Source: an uncultured Myxococcales bacterium
GTDB taxonomy: Bacteria; Myxococcota_A; UBA9042; DTJE01
Length of the DNA stretch: 45,783 nt
Assembly: GCA_903857665.1 (NCBI GenBank)
Contig: CAIOFV010000064.1
Span: forward strand, 1-45,783
Reading direction: 5' to 3'
The position numbers were made by a program, and so were the translations under genes. The notes beneath the pieces were generated by a model. That model did no database searches. It saw only the letters and a list, made by a program, of their open reading frames with translations, and was not told where the DNA came from. Shown piece after piece: positions 32,825-43,088 of this stretch. Every line of letters begins with the position of its first letter. The stretch's first letter is position 1.

Positions 32825-35800
32825 TCAGCGCGACGGGAAGTCCGCGCACAGCCTGAACCCGACGCTGACGTCCCGGAAGGCCGGTTCCGGAGTCTCGCGA
32901 TCCGCGGCGCTGGCCGAGTTCCGATCGAAGTAGAACGAGCCTCCGCGAGCGGCGTGCCCCGCGGGATCGACGGACGATTCCGTCCACTCCCAGGCGTTGC
33001 CGGCCATGTCGTCCAGGCCGAACGGACTGCGGGACGCCGGGTGCGACCCGACCTCGTCCGGCCCCATCGAGTCCGGGCGCTTCCCGTACGTCTCGTCGAA
33101 ATTGGCGTCATCGGCGGCGAGGATGTCCCCGTGCGGCCACAGGCGCCCGTCGGCACCTCGGGCCGCCCGTTCCCACTCCAGATCGGTGCACAGCCGCGCG
33201 CCCGGCAGCCGGCCCGTGGACGCCATCCACGCCGCGTAGGCGGTCGCATCGTCGGCGGTGATGCCCACCACGGGAAACCGGGTCCAGTCCTGTTCGGCCA
33301 GCCGGTCCCGCCCCGGGTAGGTCAGCCGCTCGCCGGTCCGGACGCGCCACGTGCGCGCCGAGGGCTTGAAGTCCAGTTCCCACCCCCCCGCCGCCAGCGC
33401 CTGGAAGGCCAGGGCCCCCTCGAACCCGCCCGCGTGGACGGACGGCAGCCGGCCTGCCCGTTCGGCCCCGGGAAGCGCCTCGAGGTACGCGATCCACTCG
33501 GCGAACGTCGTTTCGGCCCGTGCGACGAGGTAGGCTCCCGTCCGGACCTCGTGCAGCGGGACCGCGTGCAGGAAGCCCCGCCGCTGGGCATCGTCCGACG
33601 CGCTTCCGAACAGGAAGGCGCCTGCCGGGATCGCCACGAACCCTGTCGGGACGTCCGACTCCGGGGGCAGCGACACGTCCAGCGCCAGGTCGGCCCCCCG
33701 CCTCGCCAGGAACGGCAGTCGCAGTTCGGCCCGACCGGGCGCGCGCAAGGTGACACGATAGGACCCCGGGGCCAGGGACAGTCGTTCCCAGGGAGCCTCG
33801 CGGGGCGCGGCGACCGGTTCGAGGGACAGGCGGCCGGTCGCATCCCGGATGTACCGTTCCAGGATCGCTTCCGTGCCGGCGGGGACGGCGGAGAGGCCCG
33901 CGCTGGCGGGTGCGTCCCAGAGCGCGAGCCGCGTCCCGTCGCCATCGTACAAGGCCAGGCGGGACAGCAGTTCGTCCCGCGCCGCGTCCTGGTGACGGGC
34001 CGAAGCCAGCAGCGCCCGCTGGTACAGGACGTCCGCGAACCGCGCCCGCACCAGTTCCCGGGACGGATCCAGGGCGACCGCGGGTTCCAGTTCCCGGTCC
34101 GCCCGGACGAGGGCGTCGGCAACGCGCCCCCGCAATTCCTGCACCCGGTCCCATTCGGCCTCGCCGGCCTCCCGTTCCCGACGATCGAAGGCCGCGTAGG
34201 CCCGGCGCTCGGTGGACTCCAGGACGATCGACAGGGAGCGCGACTCGTCCATCGCCACTGCCGCCGCCGCGATCCGCTGGTTCACGCGACTGGCGAGGTC
34301 CATCGCCGCCTTCACGCGCACCACGCCCCAGGTGGCCGCCAGGGCGAGGGCCACGGCCAACGCGACGCCCGAAAGCACCCAGCGGACGCGGACCCTCGCC
34401 CGATGCGAGGCGTTCAGGAATTCCGCTTCGGCCGGCGCGAGGGCCGACGGGTCCACCGCTGCCGCCTCGTCCAGCAGAAGCCCGCTCCACAACGCTTCCC
34501 GCGCCCGCCCCAGGCGCTCCCACTCGGCCCGCGCCGACACGATCCGCTCCCGGACGATCCGGGTGCCCGCGTCGGCGGCGAGCCATTGCGACAGGGTTCC
34601 CCACCCCTTGAGGAGCGCCTCGTGCGCGAGTTCGCAAGACGGTCCCTCGGGCGTCTCCCGGGCGACGACAAGCCGGCCCTGCACCAGGGCATCCAGCGTC
34701 GCGGCGGCCTCCGGATCCCCGCCCGACAGATCCTCGGCCGCCAGCCGCGATCGCGTCCCACCCGTCGTCACCAGGCGCAGCAGCATCTGCCGGGCACACT
34801 CGCGCTGGCGCGGACGAAAGCGGCCCAGGATGTCGTCCGCATGCATTCCAAGGGCACCCTCGACGCCTCCCAGGACCTTCAGCGATGCCATCGTGACGAC
34901 CTGCCGATCGACGTCGCGGGCATCCCATAGCCGCTCCAGCGCGAACTGCAGCAGCGGGAGGCCGCCCTCGGAATCGACCGTGGACCGCACCAGGGTCGCC
35001 ACCAGGCCCTCGCATTCGAACGTCACCCCGAGCGCCTGGGCCGGCCCGACCACAGCCTCCCGCACGCGCTCGGCCGACAGGGGCCGCAGGAAGAACAGGG
35101 AGCGGGCCACCGCGTCGCCGATGGACGGCAAGGCGGCGACACGACCCAGGAAATCCCCGCGTACGGTCGCCAGTGCACGGATGCCCGGCGCCGGTTCCAC
35201 GATCCAGCCGAAGGCTTCCGCGAAGGCCGACGCCTCGGCCGTCTCGGCCAAGGCCACCAGTTCTTCCATCTGGTCCACGAAGACGATCAGGCCTCGATCC
35301 GCGCCCAGGGTCCGGCGCAGAAGGCGGCAGAAGGAATGGGCGCCGTCGGCCTGTGCGGCGCACCAGGCCTCGTCCGGCACGCCCAGGCACGCGGCCAGCC
35401 CGGCGGTCAGCGCGGCCAGCGGCCGCCTTCCCGGGACCATCGTCAGCACCGTCCAGGAGCGCCCACCGGCCAGCCACTCCGAGGCTCGCGGCAGCACGCC
35501 GGCCCGGCACAGGGAGGACTTGCCCAGCCCCGAGTCGCCCGCGACCAGCACCAGCGGGTCCGACGACAGGCGCTCCAGGAGGGCGCGGATCTCGGAATCC
35601 CGGCCAAAATAGAACGCGCGATGCTCGGCCTCGAAGGGCCGCAGGCCACGGTAGGGGTTCCCCGGGGGCAGGCCGGCTGGGTCTTGTGGAGTGGCGAGCC
35701 GGGACAGCGCCCCACGGACCTCCACCGCCGATGGATAGCGATCCCCGGGATCACGCCGGAGGCAACGATCGACCACCGCAGCGAAGGCCGGGTCCACTTC

Positions 35801-36721
35801 GGGAGCCGCACGGGCCAGAGGCTCGGCATCCTGCCTCGTCACGAGATCCCGCAATTCGGAAAGGGTGTCAGCCCGATGGGGAGGACGGCCCACGCACAGG
35901 ACATACAGGAGGACGCCCAGCGAATACACGTCGGATGCGAAATCCGCGGTGAAGCCCAGCCATGCCTCGGGCGCCATGAAGGCCGGGGTGCCCAGCGCGC
36001 TGCCCGGAGCGGTCAGCAGCGCGACGTCCATCCCATCGACCTTCGGCCGGTCCTCCGGATCGTCCAGGTGTTCGGGCAGGGGTACTCGCACCGTCCCGTC
36101 CCCTCCGGGCATCGCGACGGGTGCGTCGGCGGCCTTCGGAGGAAACGTCGGCAAGGGTTCGTGATCCACGCCGCCCCGGCGCGATGGCGGCCGAGCCGAG
36201 GAATCCGGGGACGGCTTGCCGGGGGAAGCCAGGCCCAACGCCGAAGGGTCCAGCAGCCGGGCGACCCCGAAATCGAGGATCTTGACGGTCCCGTCCGCGG
36301 CTTCGATCACGTTGGCGGGCTTGATGTCGCGGTGCACCACGCCCGCCCGGTGGGCGGCCGCCAGCCCGCGGGCGATGTCGATCCCGATCCGCAAGGCCCG
36401 TTGCCACGGGACCGGTGTCGGCACCTGGTCCAGCGCGACGCCCTCGACGAATTCCGAAACGAGGTACGGCAGGCCATCGACCTCGCCGACGCGGTACACG
36501 GCCACGATGCAGGGATGCTGCAGCCGGGCGACGGCCCGGGCCTCGATCAGGAAGCGGCGACGCGATTCAGGGTCCGGGTCCGCCGCCGTCATGAACTTCA
36601 CGGCAACGGGCCGATCCAGCAGCGTGTCCACGCCGAGAAAGACGCGCCCCATGCCCCCTTCGCCGATCAGGCGGGTGAGGCGATAGCCGTCGAACTCTTG
36701 CGGGACCCCATCCGTGTTCAT
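32825..36721 (-). CDS. Ser/Thr protein kinase-STAND NTPase-FGE-like fusion
   Basis: A 1298-residue protein. The kinase (about 13-345) has GEGGMGRVFLG, Lys42, HRD (130-132), DFG (150-152) and APE (250-252), so it should be active; about 98 residues separate DFG and APE, because of a Pro/Ser-rich insert in the activation loop. Next comes a STAND-type NTPase (about 355-770): Walker A GDSGLGKSS (395-403) and LIVFVDQMEEL. One membrane helix is at about 780-800. The C-terminus (about 1020-1298) is an FGE/sulfatase-modifying fold (IPAGAFLFG, NAWEWTES, GGSFYFDRN) that lacks the paired active cysteines. ATG overlaps the stop of the sigma-54 activator (ATGA), so translation is coupled. Confidence 0.94.
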   Translation of the reverse strand: MNTDGVPQEFDGYRLTRLIGEGGMGRVFLGVDTLLDRPVAVKFMTAADPDPESRRRFLIEARAVARLQHPCIVAVYRVGEVDGLPYLVSEFVEGVALDQVPTPVPWQRALRIGIDIARGLAAAHRAGVVHRDIKPANVIEAADGTVKILDFGVARLLDPSALGLASPGKPSPDSSARPPSRRGGVDHEPLPTFPPKAADAPVAMPGGDGTVRVPLPEHLDDPEDRPKVDGMDVALLTAPGSALGTPAFMAPEAWLGFTADFASDVYSLGVLLYVLCVGRPPHRADTLSELRDLVTRQDAEPLARAAPEVDPAFAAVVDRCLRRDPGDRYPSAVEVRGALSRLATPQDPAGLPPGNPYRGLRPFEAEHRAFYFGRDSEIRALLERLSSDPLVLVAGDSGLGKSSLCRAGVLPRASEWLAGGRSWTVLTMVPGRRPLAALTAGLAACLGVPDEAWCAAQADGAHSFCRLLRRTLGADRGLIVFVDQMEELVALAETAEASAFAEAFGWIVEPAPGIRALATVRGDFLGRVAALPSIGDAVARSLFFLRPLSAERVREAVVGPAQALGVTFECEGLVATLVRSTVDSEGGLPLLQFALERLWDARDVDRQVVTMASLKVLGGVEGALGMHADDILGRFRPRQRECARQMLLRLVTTGGTRSRLAAEDLSGGDPEAAATLDALVQGRLVVARETPEGPSCELAHEALLKGWGTLSQWLAADAGTRIVRERIVSARAEWERLGRAREALWSGLLLDEAAAVDPSALAPAEAEFLNASHRARVRVRWVLSGVALAVALALAATWGVVRVKAAMDLASRVNQRIAAAAVAMDESRSLSIVLESTERRAYAAFDRREREAGEAEWDRVQELRGRVADALVRADRELEPAVALDPSRELVRARFADVLYQRALLASARHQDAARDELLSRLALYDGDGTRLALWDAPASAGLSAVPAGTEAILERYIRDATGRLSLEPVAAPREAPWERLSLAPGSYRVTLRAPGRAELRLPFLARRGADLALDVSLPPESDVPTGFVAIPAGAFLFGSASDDAQRRGFLHAVPLHEVRTGAYLVARAETTFAEWIAYLEALPGAERAGRLPSVHAGGFEGALAFQALAAGGWELDFKPSARTWRVRTGERLTYPGRDRLAEQDWTRFPVVGITADDATAYAAWMASTGRLPGARLCTDLEWERAARGADGRLWPHGDILAADDANFDETYGKRPDSMGPDEVGSHPASRSPFGLDDMAGNAWEWTESSVDPAGHAARGGSFYFDRNSASAADRETPEPAFRDVSVGFRLCADFPSR

Positions 36722-38553
36722 GAATCCCGATCCTTCCCGGGCACCGGCGAGCGGCCCGGCGGATTGATCCCGAACTCCGACAGGCGGGTCACCAGGGTTC
36801 GAAGCGGCATGGACAGCAGGCGGGCCGCCTCGATGCGAACGCCGTCCGACACCGTCAGCGCCTGCAGGATCCGGGTGCGCTGCAACTCGCGCACCTCGTC
36901 CCCGAGCTTCGCATGCCGACGCCGCTCGAACGGTTCGAAGCCCGCCCCCACCAGGGCCGATCCGGTCGCCTGGCCCGGCTCGCCGGCCAGCCAGGGCGCC
37001 GCGTGTCGGGCCACGTCGGCGGGGATGTGCCGGGGAAGCAGGACGTCGCCGTCCAGGGTGGCGGCGCAGTAGTCCATCAGGTTCCTCAGTTCACGGACGT
37101 TCCCGGGCCAGTCGTGCAGCGCCAGTCGGCGCATCGCGTCCGGCGAGATCACGGGGGGCCGGCGTCCCTTCGCCTGGAACGCAGCCTCCAGGAAGTCGCG
37201 CGCCAGGACCGGCATGTCCAGGGGCCGGTCGCGCAGCGGCGGGACGGTCAGCCGGGCGGAGGCGAGCCGGTAGTACAGGTCCCGACGGAACCTCCCGGAC
37301 AGCACGTCGCCTTCGAGGTCCCGGTTCGTCGCGGCGACGATGCGCACATCGACAGGCCGCTCCACGACGGCCCCGACCCGGGCCACGCGGCGGGTCTCTA
37401 GCACCCGGAGCAGCTTGGGCTGGACATGGGCCGGGCACTCGCCGATTTCGTCCAGCAGGACGGTCCCGCCCTGGGCCGATTCCAGGAGGCCCTTCTTGGT
37501 GGTCGCAGCCCCGGTGAACGCGCCCCGCTCGTGCCCGAACAACTCGCTTTCGAACAGGGTTTCGGCCACGGCGGCACAGTTGATCGCCAGGAACGGCCGC
37601 CCCGTCCGGGAGGACCATTCGTGCAGCGCCAGGGCCACCATCTCCTTGCCGACCCCCGTTTCCCCTTCGATCAGGACCGGAAGGTCGCTGGCAGCCAGGC
37701 GTTCCACCAGTTCCAGCAGGCGACGCATCCCGGGGTCCACCACCACCAGCTGCCGGTCGCCCACCGTGCTGCGAACGACGATCGCGGACACCGCCGCCAC
37801 GTCGCCGATCCCGGCCGTGGACGCCGCATTCCGGGCGCCCGTCAGCAGGCCATCGACGTCGTGGGCATCGGCAGGGCACAGCGCGTACCCGGCTCGCACG
37901 CCCGGGGCATGGGCCGACGCCGCTTCGAGGGCGCGACGGGTCGGCAGCGACGCGGTTTCCGCGGTTTCGGGGAGGATCACGGCGATTTCGGACGTGCCGT
38001 CCCAGCAGACCACGTCCACCTGTCGCACGCTGGCACCGACGGCCTCGACCGCCGCACGCAGGTCCCCGGGTGCGGCACGCCCCAGGCGCAGGATCATGAC
38101 GGACAGCGAACCACCGGACCGGAGACAGCGCTCGACTTCCTGCCGGAGGCGCGTCCGGAAGGGGCCGGGGTCCAGCACGGCGCGCCGCGTTCCGCGACCG
38201 GGGCGATCGTGGAAGACAAGCGTCACGCCCCCCAGGGTCAATGCGTCCCCGGAGGCCAGCACCCGGGGCGATGGGAGGGGGTCGTCATTCAGCAGCACCG
38301 TGGCGCCGGGGGACGGCGCCAGGAGGACCTCGGCAGGCCCCAGCCGAAGGGTGGCGTGGACGGGGCTGACTCCGGGCCCCTCCAGCAGGACGGTCGAGGC
38401 CGAGCCCGACCCCAGCGTGGCCTCGCCCTCGTCAGGCAGCAGGATCCGTTCGGACGAGCCGGCGCGGAACACCATCAGCCACGGTCGATCCGCCGGAAGC
38501 GCGCCGCCCGCCCGGGGGTCCGGCCCGACGCTGCGCCTGTCCCGCCTGCCCAT
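36718..38553 (-). CDS. Sigma-54-dependent activator with FHA and degenerate GGDEF domains
   Basis: A 611-residue enhancer-binding protein. FHA (about 25-115) has weak core motifs (ATLGSGSASTVLL, SPVHATLRL). A middle region (about 126-245) has the length and strand pattern of a GGDEF domain, but the signature is lost (WDGTSEIAVILPE). The AAA+ domain (about 270-505) has Walker A GETGVGKE (297-304), GAFTGA (344-349) to contact sigma-54, and LLDEIGE. The C-terminus carries a Fis-type helix-turn-helix (LQALTVSDGVRIEAARLLSM). ATG 38553 has GGAG 8 nt upstream. It overlaps the kinase gene, and the FHA domain suggests that kinase phosphorylates or recruits it. Confidence 0.94.
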   Translation of the reverse strand: MGRRDRRSVGPDPRAGGALPADRPWLMVFRAGSSERILLPDEGEATLGSGSASTVLLEGPGVSPVHATLRLGPAEVLLAPSPGATVLLNDDPLPSPRVLASGDALTLGGVTLVFHDRPGRGTRRAVLDPGPFRTRLRQEVERCLRSGGSLSVMILRLGRAAPGDLRAAVEAVGASVRQVDVVCWDGTSEIAVILPETAETASLPTRRALEAASAHAPGVRAGYALCPADAHDVDGLLTGARNAASTAGIGDVAAVSAIVVRSTVGDRQLVVVDPGMRRLLELVERLAASDLPVLIEGETGVGKEMVALALHEWSSRTGRPFLAINCAAVAETLFESELFGHERGAFTGAATTKKGLLESAQGGTVLLDEIGECPAHVQPKLLRVLETRRVARVGAVVERPVDVRIVAATNRDLEGDVLSGRFRRDLYYRLASARLTVPPLRDRPLDMPVLARDFLEAAFQAKGRRPPVISPDAMRRLALHDWPGNVRELRNLMDYCAATLDGDVLLPRHIPADVARHAAPWLAGEPGQATGSALVGAGFEPFERRRHAKLGDEVRELQRTRILQALTVSDGVRIEAARLLSMPLRTLVTRLSEFGINPPGRSPVPGKDRDS

Positions 38554-38576
38554 CGTCCGCACTCCGCTCGCAACGT

Positions 38577-38608
38577 CCCCCGGGGAGAAATCGGTGGCGA
38601 CCCGGGGG
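38577..38608. promoter_or_regulatory. Inverted repeat in the activator's leader
   Basis: CCCCCGGG (38577-38584) and CCCGGGGG (38601-38608), perfect 8-bp arms with a 16-nt spacer, lying between the predicted transcription start (about 38614) and the start codon. It could fold in the mRNA or bind a regulator. Confidence 0.4.
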
Positions 38609-38620
38609 ATTCGAGACGCC

Positions 38621-38629
38621 AGCATACCA
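38621..38629 (-). promoter_or_regulatory. Extended -10 of the activator-kinase operon (TGG-TATGCT)
   Basis: TATGCT (38626-38621) with TGG directly before it on the minus strand. The -35 is poor, as expected for extended -10 promoters. Leader about 60 nt. Confidence 0.5.
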
Positions 38630-38703
38630 TGTCGGCACACGGCGTCCGGAGCCTGAGACTGCCCTGCAACGAGACGTTCCAGCGATGTCGGTGAAAATCC
38701 GCC

Positions 38704-40647
38704 TCAGACGACCTTCACGTCTTCGCGGGGCAGCTCGGCAAGGAAGATCGAGGGGCGGCCGGCCTCCAACTGCCCGTAGCGGACGCGGGTGGACGCGTAG
38801 GTCAGGTACAGCGCCTCGCGGGCCCGGGTCATGGCCACGTACATGAGGCGGCGTTCCTCTTCCATCGCGGACCGGTCCAGGCCGGCGTCGAACCCGTGCC
38901 CCCGGCCCCGCTGGCTGGACAGGGGGAACAGGCCGTCCTCCAGGCCGCAGACACAGACGTAGTCGAATTCCAGGCCTTTCGCGGCGTGGACCGTCATCAG
39001 GCTGATGGCGTCGCCGCTGGCGTCGTCGTCCAGCGGCTGCACCAGCGACACCCGGTCCAGCCAGGATCGCAGGTCCGTCTGCCCGCTCTGCTGCTCGAAT
39101 TCACGCACCGACGCCAGCAGTTCCATCACGTTCTCGACCCGGCTCTGCCCTTCGGCCGAATCGTCCGCGGCCAGGTGGGCCATGTAGCCCGTCCGGTCCA
39201 GCACCGCCTGCACCGCGTCCCCGGCGCGGGCCTCCCGGGCGAACAGCGCCAGGTCCGTGATCAACTCGATCAGCGTGCGCACCTTCCGCTGCAGCGCAGG
39301 CCCCCCCTCGTCGCCGACGACGGCCAGCGCCTGCAGCAGCTCGACCTGGTCCTGGTCCGCCCGCGCACGGGCCTTGTCCAGCGTGGTCGCCCCGATGCCG
39401 CGGGGCGGGGAGCTGAGCGCCCGCTCCGGGCCCAGCCGGTCCAGGGGGTTCACCAGCAGGCGCAGCCAGGAGATCACGTCCTTGACCTCCTTGCGCTGGT
39501 AGAACCTCATGCCGCCGACGACCTTGTACGAGATCCGCCGCGCCCGCAGCGCGTCCTCGAACACGCGGGACTGGGCGTTGGTGCGATAGAAGACCGCCAT
39601 GCGCGACAGCGGCGTGCCCTCGGCATGGCGCCGGACGACCTCGCGCACCACGAACTGCGCCTCGCCGACCTCGTTGAGGGCCCCGTGGACACGCACCGGC
39701 TCGCCCTCCCCGCGCATCGCGGCCAGGTCCTTCGGGTGGCGCTTGCGGTTGAACCCGATGACCCGGGCCGCCGCCGACAGGATGGGCAGCCGGCTGCGGT
39801 AGTTGCGGCCCAGCGTCACCACCGCCGCCTCCGGGTATTCCTTCGGGAACTCCAGGATGTTGTCCACCCGCGCACCGCGCCACGAGTAGATGGACTGGTC
39901 GTCGTCGCCCACCACGCACAGGTTCCGGTGGGTGGCCGCGAGGATCTTCAGCAGCTCGTACTGCGCCGCGTTGGTGTCCTGGAACTCGTCCACCAGGATG
40001 TACTCGTACTGGGACTGCAGCCGTTCGCGGATGTCGGCATGTTCCTGCAGCATCCGCAGCGACCGCGCCAGCAGGTCCCCGAAATCCATCGCGCCGGCGG
40101 ACTTCAGCTCGGCCTGGTAGGCGCGGAACACGTCCGCCAGCTGCCGCTCGCGGGGCGTGCGGGGCTCGGGCGGCTCCAGCATCCCGTCGTTCTTGCAGGC
40201 GTCGATATAGTGCGAGTAGGCGCGCAGCCCGTCCTTGGGGAGGCCCAGGTCCTTCAGCACCCGCCGCAGCGCGCTTTCCGTGTCGTCGTCATCGTAGATC
40301 ACGAAGCTGTTCGGGTACCCGATCCGGTCCGCGTTCATGCGCAGGAGGCGCAGGCCGATCGAATGGAACGTGCCCATCCACTTCGGGGCATCGGCGCCGC
40401 CCAGCAGCGTTTCGACGCGTTCGCGCATCTCGGCCGCGGCCTTGTTGGTGAAGGTGACGGCCAGGATCCGGGACGGCCAGACTGCGCGCGCCCGGACCAG
40501 CCACGCGATCCGCCGCGTGATGGCCCGGGTCTTCCCGCTGCCCGCGCCGGCCAGGATCAGCAGAGGGCCCCGCTCGTGCGTCACGGCGCGGCGCTGCTCC
40601 TCGTTCAGGCCTTCCAGGATGTCTTCGCAATCGGGGGGGATCTGCAT
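38704..40647 (-). CDS. UvrD/PcrA/Rep-family superfamily 1 DNA helicase
   Basis: A 647-residue 3'-5' helicase. Motif Q/Ia region LNEEQRRAVTHERGPLLILAGAGSGKTRAITRRI contains Walker A AGAGSGKT (about 35), then motif Ia AVTFTNKAAAEMRERV, motif II VDEFQDTN, motif III DDDQSIYSWRGA, motif IV LGRNYRS, and the late VHAAKGLEFDYV and YVAMTRAREALYLTYA. Length is a little short of UvrD (720) because the C-terminal tail with the RNA-polymerase-binding Tudor part is missing. PcrA/Rep-like is the best guess, but UvrD cannot be excluded. ATG 40647 has AGGA about 12 nt upstream. It is 60 nt after glmS. Confidence 0.93.
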   Translation of the reverse strand: MQIPPDCEDILEGLNEEQRRAVTHERGPLLILAGAGSGKTRAITRRIAWLVRARAVWPSRILAVTFTNKAAAEMRERVETLLGGADAPKWMGTFHSIGLRLLRMNADRIGYPNSFVIYDDDDTESALRRVLKDLGLPKDGLRAYSHYIDACKNDGMLEPPEPRTPRERQLADVFRAYQAELKSAGAMDFGDLLARSLRMLQEHADIRERLQSQYEYILVDEFQDTNAAQYELLKILAATHRNLCVVGDDDQSIYSWRGARVDNILEFPKEYPEAAVVTLGRNYRSRLPILSAAARVIGFNRKRHPKDLAAMRGEGEPVRVHGALNEVGEAQFVVREVVRRHAEGTPLSRMAVFYRTNAQSRVFEDALRARRISYKVVGGMRFYQRKEVKDVISWLRLLVNPLDRLGPERALSSPPRGIGATTLDKARARADQDQVELLQALAVVGDEGGPALQRKVRTLIELITDLALFAREARAGDAVQAVLDRTGYMAHLAADDSAEGQSRVENVMELLASVREFEQQSGQTDLRSWLDRVSLVQPLDDDASGDAISLMTVHAAKGLEFDYVCVCGLEDGLFPLSSQRGRGHGFDAGLDRSAMEEERRLMYVAMTRAREALYLTYASTRVRYGQLEAGRPSIFLAELPREDVKVV

Positions 40648-40707
40648 CGCGGGTCGATTCCTCGTGGGTGACAAGGCGGCGGGCCCGAAGGCGGCGCCCC
40701 TCCGGGT

Positions 40708-42540
<1,833 letters not shown>

Positions 42541-42541
42541 G

Positions 42542-43066
42542 TCACAACCTCAAGAACCAGACGTCGTCCACACGGGTGAGGTGCAGACGCATGGTGAAAT
42601 GGCGACGCCCTTCGGGTACGTCAAGGGCGAACGAGGCGGTCAGGTCCGCTTCGTCCCCGGTGCGGTGCACGCCGGTGCCGACGATCTTGCCTTCGGACAG
42701 CACGTCCCTGACCTGGGGGTGCATGTCCATGGTCCGGGCCAGCAGGAACTCGAAGAAGCGCTCCTTGGGGACCGCGGTCAAGTCCGCGGCGTCCAGGACC
42801 TCCAGGAAGCCCATCGCCTGCTGGCGGAAGAGCGGTTCGCTGCCCGCACGGTCCAGCGCGGACGACGTCAGCCCGGCGAGGTCGTCCGGAAAGACCCGCT
42901 TGGATGCCGAGGCCTTCAATCCCTGGCGCAGGTCCCCGACGTAGCCGAAGAACGCGGCGCGGATGTCCTCGCGCGCAGGGTCGCGGATCGCCCATGACAG
43001 CAGCATGGATACCACCGCCAGCACGGCCACCAGGGCCAGGAGCACTCGTTTCGGGATCGACAGCAT
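42542..43066 (-). CDS. Membrane-anchored protein of unknown function
   Basis: A 174-residue protein with one N-terminal membrane helix (RVLLALVAVLAVVSMLLSWAI) and a periplasmic domain of about 145 residues: helical to about 115 (DIRAAFFGYVGDLRQGL, LFRQQAMGFLEVLDAAD), then beta strands with TGVHRTGDEADLTASFALDV and ending VDDVWFLRL. The last part resembles a SnoaL/NTF2- or DUF4878-like ending (strand with W-FL), but I cannot assign it. ATG 43066 has AGGAGG 6 nt upstream; the frame extends upstream only into the pentapeptide gene. It is 1 nt before glmS. Confidence 0.8.
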   Translation of the reverse strand: MLSIPKRVLLALVAVLAVVSMLLSWAIRDPAREDIRAAFFGYVGDLRQGLKASASKRVFPDDLAGLTSSALDRAGSEPLFRQQAMGFLEVLDAADLTAVPKERFFEFLLARTMDMHPQVRDVLSEGKIVGTGVHRTGDEADLTASFALDVPEGRRHFTMRLHLTRVDDVWFLRL

Positions 43067-43088
43067 CGACGCCTCCTGGAACCCGAGG

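Noticed and set aside
42541..42700. A glmS ribozyme or other leader RNA before glmS
   Set aside because: The sequence is the coding end of the preceding gene, with 1 nt between stop and start, and lacks the ribozyme core.
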